Counted from the stretch's first letter, positions 20,390 to 29,297 are shown. The stretch is 64,000 nucleotides of DNA from Kitasatospora sp044457565 (GCF_044457565.1 NZ_JBITGZ010000034.1:1-64000), one strand, 5' to 3'. The notes: generated by a model from the letters alone, not told the origin. Numbers and translations: made by a program.

Positions 20390-20591
20390 CGGGACCTCTG
20401 GTAGATCAACTTGTGTCGAGCAAGGAAGATCACCGGAGGTCCCGATGCGGGAGAAGAGTGTCATCACTCGGACGATCGAGGCAGCCGGGGGTGTGTATGC
20501 GCCAACTCCACTTCGACTGTCGACCAGCAGCACGGCTCGCCCGTTGGACGGGAACGACAGGTCGGTTGTCTACAGGTGCGGGGATGGTTGA
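20390..20591 (+). pseudogene. 5' end of an IS4-family transposase element
   Basis: The frame at 20445-20591 reads MREKSVITRTIEAAGGVYAP before diverging and stopping after 48 codons. ITRTxxxAGGVxAPGHL is the usual start of the IS4 transposase N-terminal domain in actinomycetes. An upstream stretch with GGAGG at 20435-20439 may be the element's own leader. Only the first 20-25 codons look genuine, so the element is truncated. Confidence 0.6.
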
Positions 20592-20638
20592 GCAGACTAC
20601 TGACTTCGGCTCGTCCCTCTCCCCTCCGGCGATCTCGC

Positions 20639-21772
20639 TCACTCGGTCGACTCCTGGCCGATGAGCAGGTCGAGCAGGCTGGCGGGGGCGTTGTCGCCGA
20701 AGATCAGCTGGTGATTCTTGTCGGATTCGGCGGCGAACTGAGCACTACGGGGGAAAAGGGCCTGCTCGTACTCCGCAAGGGCGGCTTCGACATCGGCGGG
20801 ATGTGTGGCGATGGCTTTGCCGAGTTCAGCGCCGTCGAACATGGCGAGGTTGGCGCCCTCCCCGGCGAACGGTGACATGAGGTGGGCGGCGTCGCCCAGC
20901 AGCGTCACTCCGGGAACGCGGTCCCAGCGGTGGCCGATCGGCAGGGCGCTGATCGGGCGCGGGGCGAGGGCTGTTTCCCCGTCAGTGATGAGTGCGGTGA
21001 GTTCAGGCGCCCATCCGGCGAATTCTGCCGCGACCTGGGCTGCCGCCCTTTCGGGACTGGCGACAATGGCGGCGATCCAGTCCTGCGGCTTGTTGAGCGC
21101 GACGTAGGTGTGAAGAACGGCGTCGGCCTCTCGGTGGCCAAGGATCCCCTTGCCGGCTGTGACGGCGAACAGGGAACCGTCGCCGGCGGCCTTGGCCGCT
21201 GCTGGGTGGCGCTGGTCGGCGTCGTACAGGTAGGTCTCGATGAACGACGTGCCGACGTACTCGGGCTTCGCGTCGGAGAGCAGCGGCCGGATCCTCGACC
21301 AGGCGCCGTCCGCGCCGACGAGGAGGCCGGTCGTCACGGTCGGCCCGTCGGCGAAGGTCAGCTCGTGCCCACCCTCTCCGAGGGGGCGGACACTGGTGAC
21401 CTTGTGTCCCCACTGGATCATTTCGTCGGGCAGCGAGTTGATCAGGATCCGACGCAGGTCTCCGCGGAGCACCTCGGGGCGACCGCCTGTGCCGTCGTCG
21501 GGCTGGTCGAGCAGTACCGCGCCGTGCTGGTCGAGCACGCGCAGGGCCTGGCCGCCTTCATGGATGATCGCGCGGAACTCGTCGGTGAGGCCGGCCGCTT
21601 CGAGGGCGAGCTGCCCGTTGTACTCGTGGATGTCGAGCTGACCGCCCTGCGTGCGGGCGTCCGCCGATATCTCGGCTTCGTAGATGGTCGCGGGGATGCC
21701 GCGCAGGTGCAGGACCCGTGCGAGGGTCAGGCCGCCGAGCCCGGCGCCGACGATCGTGACGGGAGTGGTCAT
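20639..21772 (-). CDS. TetX-like FAD-dependent monooxygenase
   Basis: The protein is 377 aa from the ATG at 21772. The N-terminal FAD-binding GxGxxG (VGAGLGGLTLARVL), the mid-protein LVGADGAWSRIRPLL and the second FAD motif GDAAHLMSPFAGEGANLAMF are all present. This is the class A flavoprotein monooxygenase group that includes the tetracycline-inactivating TetX. The substrate here is unknown. It is divergent from a TetR gene with a shared palindromic intergenic region, so it is probably induced by its own substrate. Resistance to an aromatic compound is plausible but not shown. Confidence 0.9.
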   Translation of the reverse strand: MTTPVTIVGAGLGGLTLARVLHLRGIPATIYEAEISADARTQGGQLDIHEYNGQLALEAAGLTDEFRAIIHEGGQALRVLDQHGAVLLDQPDDGTGGRPEVLRGDLRRILINSLPDEMIQWGHKVTSVRPLGEGGHELTFADGPTVTTGLLVGADGAWSRIRPLLSDAKPEYVGTSFIETYLYDADQRHPAAAKAAGDGSLFAVTAGKGILGHREADAVLHTYVALNKPQDWIAAIVASPERAAAQVAAEFAGWAPELTALITDGETALAPRPISALPIGHRWDRVPGVTLLGDAAHLMSPFAGEGANLAMFDGAELGKAIATHPADVEAALAEYEQALFPRSAQFAAESDKNHQLIFGDNAPASLLDLLIGQESTE

Positions 21773-21815
21773 GGTGGTTTCCCTTTCGCTTGGACACCGC
21801 TCTACCGCGATACAG

Positions 21816-21867
21816 TGTTCGCAGTACCGGCGCCACGATAGCACTACTGCGAACAGTGAGCGCAGTA
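21816..21867. promoter_or_regulatory. TetR-type operator between the monooxygenase and TetR genes
   Basis: TGTTCGCAGTA (21816-21826) is repeated inverted as TACTGCGAACA (21845-21855), with exact 11-bp arms and an 18-bp spacer. A third partial copy, GCGCAGTA, follows at 21860-21867, just before the GAGGAG ribosome site of the TetR gene. The position between divergent genes suggests that the TetR protein represses both. Confidence 0.7.
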
Positions 21868-21883
21868 GCGAGGAGGAGAACCG

Positions 21884-22612
21884 ATGGACGACGCTCATAC
21901 AGTGATCTGGAACCGGCCGGAGCGGGCCGCGAAAGGCCCCGCGCCGTCACGCACGCGGGCGGAGATCACCAGCGCCGCTATCGCGATCGCCGACGCCGAG
22001 GGCATCGAGGCGCTGTCCATGCGGCGCGTCGCCAAGGAACTGGGAACGGGCACAGCCTCGCTCTACCGCTACCTGGCATCCAAAGACGACCTGCTCGACC
22101 TCATGCTCGACGCCGTAGCGGCCGAAGGCGGCGGCCCGCCTGCCCCCACCGGCGACTGGCGCAGCGACCTGCGAGGCCTGGCCCATCGTTCCCGGGCCGC
22201 CTTCCACCGGCATCCCTGGATGACCTCCCTCGCAGCAGGGCGCCCATCGCTTGGACCGAACTCCCTCGATGCCATCGAACACGCACTCGCCGCCCTCGAT
22301 CCCCTCGGCTTCGATATCGACGTCATGATCACCGTCGTCGACACGCTGCAGGCCTTCGTCCGCGGCTACGCCATCGGCGAGCTCGCCCAACAGGAAGCCG
22401 TCCGACGCTCCGGAGTCGGCATCCAGCAATGGATGGACGCCCATGCGCCCTACCTCGACAAAGTCGTCAAGAGCGGGCGCCATCCACTCCTCGCCCGGGT
22501 CATTCGTGATGCCGAGCTTCCCCACGCGGCCGACAGCGCCGAGCGCGGGTTCGAATTGGGACTCGAACGGCTCCTCGACGGATGGGAGGCCAGCCTCCCG
22601 GTCCGGCCCTGA
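21884..22612 (+). CDS. TetR-family repressor, probably of the adjacent monooxygenase
   Basis: The protein is 242 aa. The N-terminal helix-turn-helix is clear: RAEITSAAIAIADAEGIEAL, then SMRRVAKELGTGTASLYRYL, then SKDDLLDLM. The C-terminal part (VDTLQAFVRGYAIGELAQQE) resembles the ligand-binding domain of TetR/TetR_C-type regulators. The start has a GAGGAG site close upstream. The direct and inverted repeats at 21816-21867 are its likely operator, giving autoregulation and control of the divergent flavin monooxygenase. Confidence 0.92.
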   Translation: MDDAHTVIWNRPERAAKGPAPSRTRAEITSAAIAIADAEGIEALSMRRVAKELGTGTASLYRYLASKDDLLDLMLDAVAAEGGGPPAPTGDWRSDLRGLAHRSRAAFHRHPWMTSLAAGRPSLGPNSLDAIEHALAALDPLGFDIDVMITVVDTLQAFVRGYAIGELAQQEAVRRSGVGIQQWMDAHAPYLDKVVKSGRHPLLARVIRDAELPHAADSAERGFELGLERLLDGWEASLPVRP

Positions 22613-23175
22613 CGATCCGGCAGCGTCACCTGGCGGTTCAACGGGGAACTCCACACCCCGATGCCGGCCTCCGCGTGCCGAACCCCCGACGCAACGCGAT
22701 TCCCCGAAACGACCCGCCAGGGCTTGCACGGATCGGCGGACCCCTCGTCGTATCTGCTTTTGGGCCAGCTTGGCGACCAGCCCCGGGGGAAGTCGATCCG
22801 CTACTTCAAGCCCTCTCCCGAGGCGATCTCGGAGCTGACCAGCCTCCTCGCGTCCGACGATACGCGGCGCTGACTCACCTATCTGGTCAAACGAGCGAGC
22901 CGGGCCCGGTGGCCGCGTCGTCTTGGGGGCGGCGCGGGCCTGCTTGTTCGACCAAGCGGGCCACTGCGTCGACAGCGCCACCTTGGCGATGACCATGCCA
23001 TCGGCCCTGGGCTGGAACACCGTGAAGTCCCAGTGCGGGGCGTCCTAGGCGACGTCGGCGACGGTCTGCTCCAGCGACGGCATCCACGGCACCAGGTGGG
23101 CCAGGTCCTTGCGCAGGATGCGCACCTCCTGGCCCTCGCGCATCGCCTTGCTGTAGGAGAAGGCGAGCCCGCCGG
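22613..23175. other. Non-genic region with coding debris
   Basis: No intact gene is visible. On the minus strand a fragment ending with TAG at 23046 reads GSLTGGLAFSYSKAMREGQE, then VRILRKDLAHLVPWMPSLEQ and TVADVA-stop. Another frame nearby reads FQPRADGMVIAKVALSTQWP. Both look like real protein pieces but have no starts and are interrupted, so they are probably relics of one lost gene. A 70-codon plus-strand frame at 22661-22873 is also open, without recognisable content. Confidence 0.5.
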
Positions 23176-24051
23176 TCAGGCTGCCGGGGCGGTCAGGACG
23201 GCCTTGGCCACCAGCCGGAGATTCCTGATCATCGGATTCGGGTCGCCCTTGCGGCTGACCAGGACGACCTGGCTGGAAGGAGCGCCCTCGATCGGGACGG
23301 TGACGAGGTTGGGGCGCAGTGAGCTACGCCGATCGCCGACGGGTAGCACGGCGATCGCCCTGCCACTCGCGACGAGTTCGAGCTTGTCCTCGTAGCTCTC
23401 GATCGTCGGTACGCCGGCCCCGAGGAGCCGGTAGGAAGTCCAGTCCGCGGTCTCGAACGGGCACGGCGCCGCCTTCTCGCCGGCCAGTTCTTCCGCGGTC
23501 ACCGACGCGCGGTCGGCCAAGGGATGGCCGCGCGGGACCACGAGCATCCGGGGCTCCTCGTACAGCGGGGTGGTGAAGACGTCGTCGGCGGCGAGTGGCA
23601 GCGGGGTCCGCGCGATCAGGGCGTCGACGTGCTTGTCGGACAGCGCCCCGACGTCGCGGCAACTCAGGTACCGGGTGGTGATCTCAGCATCCGGGTAACG
23701 GCGGCGCAGTTCCCGTACGGCGGCAGTGATCACCAGGTCTTCAACGTAGCCGATGGCGATTCGTTCGGTCTCGGCTTGTTCACGCACGGCCAGTTCGGCC
23801 TGGCGGGCGGCCTGCAGCAGGGCTTGGGCCCGGGGGAGGAACCTCTGGCCGGCCGGAGTGAGCCTGGTGCCCTGGGGTACGCGGTCCAGCAGCCGTGTGC
23901 CGAGATAGTTCTCGAGCCGTTGGATCTGGCGGCTCAGCGCAGGCTGGGCCACGTGCAAGTCGGCGGCGGCCCGGCCGAAGTGCTGGTGCGCCGCCACCAC
24001 GGTGAAGTAGCGCACCAGCCGCAGTTCCAGGTCCTGTCCGAGATCGTTCAC
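23176..24051 (-). CDS. LysR-family regulator divergent from an MDR oxidoreductase
   Basis: From a GTG at 24051 the protein starts VNDLGQDLELRLVRYFTVVA, a typical LysR N-terminus, and continues with the helix-turn-helix HFGRAAADLHVAQPALSRQI and a periplasmic-binding-type effector domain (IAIGYVEDLVITAAVRELRR). An upstream in-frame ATG at 24117 would add 22 residues with no family resemblance, so the start is uncertain. The divergent oxidoreductase begins at 24173, and LysR proteins commonly activate such neighbours. Confidence 0.88.
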   Translation of the reverse strand: MNDLGQDLELRLVRYFTVVAAHQHFGRAAADLHVAQPALSRQIQRLENYLGTRLLDRVPQGTRLTPAGQRFLPRAQALLQAARQAELAVREQAETERIAIGYVEDLVITAAVRELRRRYPDAEITTRYLSCRDVGALSDKHVDALIARTPLPLAADDVFTTPLYEEPRMLVVPRGHPLADRASVTAEELAGEKAAPCPFETADWTSYRLLGAGVPTIESYEDKLELVASGRAIAVLPVGDRRSSLRPNLVTVPIEGAPSSQVVLVSRKGDPNPMIRNLRLVAKAVLTAPAA

Positions 24052-24172
24052 CCATGCAGCGTACGCGTCATGCCCTTTCGGAATGATCAGGTTGCCGAAC
24101 CGGTCTTGGACGGCCATGCCGTCCTGGGCCTTGACTGAAGGAGCAACGTTCCCCAAGAAAGAGACAGATGCG

Positions 24173-25171
24173 ATGAAGGCGATCCAGTTCCATGAAGCGG
24201 GCGGGCCGGAGGTTTTGCAGTATGACGAGGTGCCGGTTCCCGAGATCGGCCCGGGCGAAGTGCTCGTCCGGGTGCACGCGGCGGGCATCAACCCGCCGGA
24301 CTGGTACCTGCGTGAGGGGATGAAGGTCATGCCGGCCGAGATGAGGCCGGCGCTGGAGTTCCCCCTGATCCCCGGAACGGACATGTCGGGCGTGGTCCAG
24401 GCGGTCGCTCCGGACGTGCTGGGGTTCGCTGTCGGTGACGAGGTCTTCGGCATGCTGCGGTTCCCCGGATTCGACGGCCGGACGTACGCCGAGTACGTGG
24501 CCGCGCCGGCTTCGGACCTGGCTCACAAGCCGGCCGGTATCGACCACGTGCAGGCGGCTGGGGCGCCGATGGCCGTGCTTACGGCCTGGCAGTACCTGGT
24601 TGATCTCGGCCACGACGTGCCGTCTCCTTTCACCGGCCAGGTGCACCAGCCGGTGCCGATCACGCCAGGGATGACCGTGCTGGTCAACGGGGCCGCCGGT
24701 GGAGTGGGCCACTTCGCGGTGCAGCTGGCGAAATGGAAGGGGGCACACGTAATCGCGGTGGCCTCTGGGCGGCACGAGCAGTTCCTGCGCAAGCTCGGCG
24801 CCGATGAGTTCATCGACTACACCAGGACGCAGGCCGCGGACGTGGTCAGCGGTGTCGACCTGGTGATCGACACCGTCGGTGGCCCGGACAGCTCACGCTT
24901 CCTGACCGTGCTCAAGCGCGGCGGCACCATGCTTCCGGTGTTCTTCGCCCAGTACGACCCGGAAGAGACGGCGAGTCTGGGCATCACAGTCTCCAACATT
25001 CAGGTGCGTTCCAACGGCCCCCAGCTCGCCGAGATCGGGCACCTGTTCGACGAGGGCAAGCTGCAGGTCGGGGTGGACGGCACCTACCCGCTGCCCGAGG
25101 CGGGCAGCGCACACACGCGAGCCGCGCAGGGCCACATCCAAGGCAAGATCGTGCTGACGGTGATCTCGTGA
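24173..25171 (+). CDS. NADP-dependent MDR oxidoreductase, quinone-reductase type
   Basis: The protein is 332 aa from the ATG at 24173. It lacks the zinc-binding Cys set of classical alcohol dehydrogenases and shows the GroES-like N-terminal domain (VLVRVHAAGINPPDWYLREG). The Rossmann motif is VLVNGAAGGVGHFAVQLAKW, followed by KLGADEFIDYTRTQAADVVS. This fits zeta-crystallin-like quinone oxidoreductases that reduce enones or quinones with NADPH. An earlier in-frame start at 24083 is less like the family. It is probably controlled by the divergent LysR gene and overlaps a decayed SnoaL-like gene downstream. Confidence 0.9.
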   Translation: MKAIQFHEAGGPEVLQYDEVPVPEIGPGEVLVRVHAAGINPPDWYLREGMKVMPAEMRPALEFPLIPGTDMSGVVQAVAPDVLGFAVGDEVFGMLRFPGFDGRTYAEYVAAPASDLAHKPAGIDHVQAAGAPMAVLTAWQYLVDLGHDVPSPFTGQVHQPVPITPGMTVLVNGAAGGVGHFAVQLAKWKGAHVIAVASGRHEQFLRKLGADEFIDYTRTQAADVVSGVDLVIDTVGGPDSSRFLTVLKRGGTMLPVFFAQYDPEETASLGITVSNIQVRSNGPQLAEIGHLFDEGKLQVGVDGTYPLPEAGSAHTRAAQGHIQGKIVLTVIS

Positions 25172-25429
25172 TCGCCGAACTCCAGCAGGCGGTAGCGCAC
25201 TACGCCCATGCCCTGGACGAGCTGAATGTCCCGAGCTGGAAGCGGTTCTGACCGAAGACACCACCTGGACCTTGACGATGCCCGGACAGGGAGTGCTCGG
25301 CCCGGTCGCCGGACGCGTGCGGCGGGGGTGCTCGACTTCATCCGTGACGGGCACACGGCCGAGACCGGAAGGGTGCGGCACCACCCGGGCAATGTCGTGG
25401 TCACGACGACGGACGCGGTACCCGAGTAG
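25168..25429 (+). pseudogene. SnoaL/NTF2-like gene with two frameshifts
   Basis: A GTG at 25168 overlaps the previous stop and starts VIAELQQAVAHYAHALDELN. The protein-like sequence then moves to a second frame (ELEAVLTEDTTWTLTMPGQG, VLGPVAGR) and a third (VLDFIRDGHTAETGRVRHHP, ending TTTDAVPE-stop). The combined pattern is that of a small SnoaL-like/nuclear transport factor 2 fold. Either it is a pseudogene or the sequence has errors. It would have been co-transcribed with the oxidoreductase. Confidence 0.7.
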
Positions 25430-25443
25430 TGCTTCGTCAAAGA

Positions 25444-25467
25444 CCTCCGCGGATCGATGCGCGGAGG
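25444..25467. terminator. Hairpin between the SnoaL-like relic and the TetR relic
   Basis: CCTCCGCG (25444-25451) pairs perfectly with CGCGGAGG (25460-25467) across an 8-nt loop. No T-tract follows on the plus strand. It sits between convergent reading directions, where a bidirectional terminator would be expected. Confidence 0.45.
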
Positions 25468-25525
25468 CAAGGGTGCCGTCGGCTCGGCGGTCCGGAAGCC
25501 GAGAGTAGCGGCGGAGCCCGAGCGG

Positions 25526-26080
25526 TTACCGAGGGACGTAGCTCTCGATGTGGTCGATCACCGCCGATACGGCATGTCGGTATGCGGTGCTCGACCGGCG
25601 GACCTGGGACAGCAGCATGCCCCCTTGGATGGCTGCCAGCAGGGCGGTGGCCAGTGCGGTGACGTCGGCGCGCTCGCTCAGCTCGCCGCGAGCCTGCATG
25701 CGGGCGAGCCCCGAGCTGATGGGTGCTTCCCACCGCTCGAAGGACGCGGCAAGGTCGGTGCGGGCCAAGGGGTCGGTCTCGGCGAGTTCGCTGGCGAGCG
25801 AGCCGATCTCGCAGCCGCCCACCCACCCCATGGCGTCCTGTCGGTCCGCCGCCCTGTCGCACCAGGCCCGCAGCGCGTCGATGCTGTCCAGGTTGTCCAG
25901 CAGAGGACGCTGCTGGTCGAGCTTGGTGTCATTCTGGAAGTTGACCACGGCCAGGACCAGGCTCCGCTTGTCGCCGAAGTAGTGGTAGATCTGCGAGGCG
26001 CTGACTCCGGCGGCTGCCTGGATGTCCGGGATGCTCGTGCCCCCGACGCCGTGGTGGAACATCAGCTCAGCGGCGGCCTC
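25526..26080 (-). pseudogene. TetR-family regulator lacking its N-terminus
   Basis: Reading leftward from about 26080 gives EAAAELMFHHGVGGTSIPDI and QAAAGVSASQIYHYFGDKRS, a TetR helix-turn-helix, followed by an intact ligand domain that ends SYVPR. The first helix and any family-like start codon are missing: upstream sequence in the frame is the antisense of a hydrolase fragment. The gene is therefore 5'-truncated at a rearrangement junction near 26080. A fused longer frame starting at 26191 exists but looks accidental. Confidence 0.75.
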
Positions 26081-26081
26081 C

Positions 26082-26264
26082 GATCCGCTGCGGGACCAGG
26101 GTGACCGGTACGCGCAGAAGCTCGCCGACGCCGACGTGCCGGTCAAGCACCTCCCGATCAAGGGTGCCACCCACGCCTTCTTCTCGTTCACCGGGTCCGT
26201 GCAGCTCTCGCGGGACGTCTTGAATCAGCTCGGAGATGCCGTGGCTATGGCGTTCAACGACTGA
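26082..26264 (+). pseudogene. C-terminal piece of an alpha/beta hydrolase
   Basis: The sequence DPLRDQGDRYAQKLADADVP followed by VKHLPIKGATHAFFSFTG matches the last part of HSL-type esterases: the catalytic Asp lies in the DPLRD motif and the catalytic His in the GATHAFF motif. The rest of the enzyme, including the nucleophile Ser, is absent. It begins at the junction where the minus-strand TetR gene also starts abruptly, so a deletion removed the 5' ends of two facing genes. Confidence 0.7.
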
Positions 26265-26339
26265 CCGCCCGGCGTTGCCGCTTGCCAGGTCCCCACCACG
26301 CATAAGCGCGGCGGGGACCTGACGTCCCGCGAGCCCGCG

Positions 26340-26705
26340 ACTTCTGGGTCGACAGCAGGTCGCCGAGTACCAGCGCAGACTCAGAGATCTCCCACTGGGC
26401 GAGTTACGCGTCGTGATCCTGTCGGCGGTCCGGCGTTTCGTCCTGCGGCTCGGCGGACTGCTCACGCCGGACGTTCGCCGAGCCGTTTGCGCAGTTGACC
26501 CGCCCCGTACGCGCGCTTCACCGGCCGACTCAACCGCACGCTGGAGCGCATCGGGCTGGCACTGGCCGGACGGGCCGGCTCCCGATTGGCTGTCCAACTG
26601 GGCTTTGACGCAGGGAGGATGACCTTGCTGTGCAGGGTCATGGCGCGGCCGGATCCGCAGTCCAGCACGCCGCGGGTGCTGGGTGTTGACGAAGGGAGGC
26701 CACGG
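26340..26705 (+). pseudogene. ISL3-family transposase fragment
   Basis: Pieces in shifting frames read YQRRLRDLPLGELRVVILSA, then CGSADCSRRTFAEPFAQL, then LERIGLALAGRAGSRLAVQL and MARPDPQSSTPRVLGVDE. This is the zinc-finger-like N-terminus and the start of the catalytic region of ISL3 transposases. Several frameshifts and the loss of the rest show it is inactive. Confidence 0.75.
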
Positions 26706-26797
26706 GGCGCCGTCCGGCGCTGCATCGCCGGCCCTGGCTGCGCTGTCGTATCCGTTCTGGATGTGGGCCCGCCCGGGGCCGGTGCACTGTGTGCGGA

Positions 26798-27394
26798 TCA
26801 GCGGGCGATCGAGATCGCGAAGGGCGCGAATCCGCTGGAGCGGATGACGTGCGGGACGAAGAGGATCGCGGCCTCTGTGGCGCGGGCGGTCTGGACCCCG
26901 CCGAGATCGGTGATCCATTCCTTTCGCCAGCCGAGGTCGATGAGCAGTTCGCGGACGGTCTGCTTGGCCTGGGGGTCCTCGCCGGAGAGGAACGCGGTCG
27001 GTGTCTGGGGGAGCGTGGCCGGCGCGGTCATCACCGGGAAGAGCATGGTGTTGAGGGTCTTGACGACGCGCGTTTCGGGGAGCGCTTCCTGGAGCTGTTC
27101 GGCGAGGCTGGAGCCGGGGTAGATCAGGTCGGCGGGCAGTCCGTCCGGTCCGTCGGTGGTGGCGTTGGAGACATCGACGAGGATCTTGCCGCGCAGTTCG
27201 TCGCGCAGGGCGACGAGCCGGTCCAGCGAGCCGTTGCCCGGGGTGGCGTTGATGACGATGCGGGCTGTGCGGGCGGCGTCGGCGGCGGCGCCCGGCGTGC
27301 GGTCCGCCACGGTCACCTCATGCCCTGCCCGGACGAGGGCCGCGGCCAGGTTGCCGCCGACGCGGCCGTTTCCGAGAACTGCGATCGTGGTCAT
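26798..27394 (-). CDS. F420-dependent NADP reductase-like oxidoreductase
   Basis: The protein is 198 aa from the ATG at 27394. It has an N-terminal Rossmann motif (MTTIAVLGNGRVGGNLAAAL, then VRAGHEVTVADR) and the small single-domain layout of the F420_oxidored family: INATPGNGSLDRLVALRDEL and KILVDVSNATTDGPDGLPAD. Members reduce NADP with F420H2 or act on other substrates, so the reaction is not certain. It lies 41 nt downstream of the inositol-phosphatase-like gene on the same strand and is probably co-transcribed. The frame is open upstream, but coding character starts here. Confidence 0.85.
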   Translation of the reverse strand: MTTIAVLGNGRVGGNLAAALVRAGHEVTVADRTPGAAADAARTARIVINATPGNGSLDRLVALRDELRGKILVDVSNATTDGPDGLPADLIYPGSSLAEQLQEALPETRVVKTLNTMLFPVMTAPATLPQTPTAFLSGEDPQAKQTVRELLIDLGWRKEWITDLGGVQTARATEAAILFVPHVIRSSGFAPFAISIAR

Positions 27395-27435
27395 GATGAT
27401 GTGGTCCTTCCGTGGGTGCGGGTTGTGGTGCGCGG

Positions 27436-28254
27436 TCAGCGGGAGAGCGTGGCGACGGCTTCGGCGTGGACGCCGGGCGCGGCGGCCAGGAAGCTTTCGC
27501 TCTGCGGGGTCCAGGGGCGGCCCTCGGCGTCGGAGATCCGTCCGCCGGCCTCGGTGACGAGCAGCGCTCCGGGGAGCAGGTCCGCGCGGGCGCCGGCGAA
27601 CTGCCAGAAGGCGTCGATCCGGCCGGCGGCCACGTCCAGCAGGTGCAGGGTCGCGGGCACGGCGGTGCGGACGACGAGCGCGTCGAAGAGCATCGCGGTG
27701 ATCGAGGAGCCGACGCGTCGCACGACCTTCTCGTCCTCGTCGGGCCGGGCCTGGCTGGTGGCCACGATGCTCAGGCCGAGGTCTGCGGTCCGGGAGACGT
27801 GGAGCGGCCGGCCGTCGAGGTGGGCGCCCGCGCCGGTGAGCGCGGTGTAGGTCTCGCCGGTCAACGGCAGGTGGACCACGGTGAGCACCGGCTGGTTGTC
27901 GCGCACGAGGGTGGCGGTCACCGCCCACTCCGGCAGGGCGTGCAGGTGGTTGACGTTGCCTTCGGCCGGATCCACGACCCACCACTCGCCGGGCGGCAGC
28001 GCCCCGCCGTCCAGCTCGTCCTCCACCCAGCCTGCGTCCGGGCGAAGGCTCGTGAGGCGGGGGCGCAGGATGTCGAGGGCCGTGTCGTCGTTGGCGGCGA
28101 GCGCGCGCATCAGCTCCTCGCGGCTCTGGTAGCGGACCACCTCGCCGAAGCGCTCGCGCAGTGCCGAACCGGCCGCGCGCACGGCGTCCGCGGTCTGGGC
28201 GAGCAGGTCGGCGTCCAAGGCGGCGACGTCAGTGGTCTGAAGCGTTTCGGACAT
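27436..28254 (-). CDS. Inositol monophosphatase-family protein with an altered metal motif
   Basis: The protein is 272 aa from the ATG at 28254. The family fold is visible in GWVEDELDGGALPPGEWWVV, then DPAEGNVNHLHALPEWAVTA, and near the end in DLLPGALLVTEAGGRISDAE. The usual signature DPxDGTxNF is here DPAEGNVNHLH: a metal-ligand Asp is replaced by Glu and GT by GN. Activity on inositol phosphate is therefore uncertain. A divergent LysR gene starts at 28392 and probably controls this two-gene unit. Confidence 0.85.
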   Translation of the reverse strand: MSETLQTTDVAALDADLLAQTADAVRAAGSALRERFGEVVRYQSREELMRALAANDDTALDILRPRLTSLRPDAGWVEDELDGGALPPGEWWVVDPAEGNVNHLHALPEWAVTATLVRDNQPVLTVVHLPLTGETYTALTGAGAHLDGRPLHVSRTADLGLSIVATSQARPDEDEKVVRRVGSSITAMLFDALVVRTAVPATLHLLDVAAGRIDAFWQFAGARADLLPGALLVTEAGGRISDAEGRPWTPQSESFLAAAPGVHAEAVATLSR

Positions 28255-28391
28255 GGTGGTACTCCCGTCTGAGGTGGGGGGATGGGGGCGGTCGGGCCGA
28301 GCGGTTCGTTCCGTCCTGCGCTTTCGTCTCGAAGGTATACAGCCGCTCAATTAACTTCAAATGCATGTCAAGCACGGCTAGGATTACTCAC

Positions 28392-29297
28392 ATGCAATTG
28401 GATTTGAACCTGCTCGCCGCGCTCGACGCGCTGCTGGAGGAGGGCAGTGTGGCCGGGGCGGCCGCGCGCCTGCATGTCACCGCCCCCGCGATGAGCCGGA
28501 GTCTGGGCCGAATCCGGCGCACGACCGGGGATCAGATCCTGGTGCGCACCGGCCGCACGATGACCCCGACGCCGTATGCGATCGCGGTCCGGGAACAGGT
28601 GCACGAGCTGTTGCACCAGGTCCAGGGGGTGCTGGCGCCGAGCCGAGAGCTCGATCTGGCGACGCTGGAGCGCACGTTCACACTCCGCTGGCACGACTCC
28701 CTGGTCGCCTTGAGCGGCCCCGCACTGCTCGCGGCCGTGCGCGCACAGGCGCCGGGCGTGCGATTGCGCTTCGTCGCGGAATCGAGCGTCGACACCCCCG
28801 AGTTGCGGCGAGGCGAGGTCGACCTGGAGGCGAACGCCAACCGTCCGAGCGCACCGGACATCCGCGCCGAGAACGTGGGCGAGACCCGCCTCGTCATCGT
28901 CGTGAGGCAGGGGCACCCCCTCACCCGTGTCAGGACTGTCACCGCAGAGCGGTACGCCGCCGCTGAGCACGTCACCGTCTCGCGACGTGGAAACCTCAGC
29001 AATGCCCTCGACGACGCCCTCGCTCGGCTCAGCCTCACCCGCCGTGTGGTGGCGACCGCGCCCACGGAAGCGGCCGCGTTGGAGTTCGCGCGCGGCTCCG
29101 ATCTCCTGATCAGCGTCCCCGAAGCCACCACTCGGTCCGCAGTCGCCGACCTCGGCCTGGTCGTGCTCCCCCTCCCGCTCGAACTGCCGTCGGCACCGAT
29201 ATACCTGTCGTGGCATCAGCGTTACGACACCGACCACGCCCACGCCTGGCTGCGCGGGCTGGCGCGAACCGCGCTAGCCGTGTGCGGAGCGTCGTAG
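28392..29297 (+). CDS. LysR-family regulator
   Basis: The protein is 301 aa from the ATG at 28392 and starts MQLDLNLLAALDALLEEGSV, a standard LysR N-terminus, with the helix-turn-helix GAAARLHVTAPAMSRSLGRI. The effector domain continues to VCGAS. The 137-bp gap to the divergent gene ending at 28254 is AT-richer than its surroundings (CAATTAACTTCAAATGCATG) and is the likely binding region. A more upstream in-frame start exists but lies inside the opposite gene. Confidence 0.9.
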   Translation: MQLDLNLLAALDALLEEGSVAGAAARLHVTAPAMSRSLGRIRRTTGDQILVRTGRTMTPTPYAIAVREQVHELLHQVQGVLAPSRELDLATLERTFTLRWHDSLVALSGPALLAAVRAQAPGVRLRFVAESSVDTPELRRGEVDLEANANRPSAPDIRAENVGETRLVIVVRQGHPLTRVRTVTAERYAAAEHVTVSRRGNLSNALDDALARLSLTRRVVATAPTEAAALEFARGSDLLISVPEATTRSAVADLGLVVLPLPLELPSAPIYLSWHQRYDTDHAHAWLRGLARTALAVCGAS

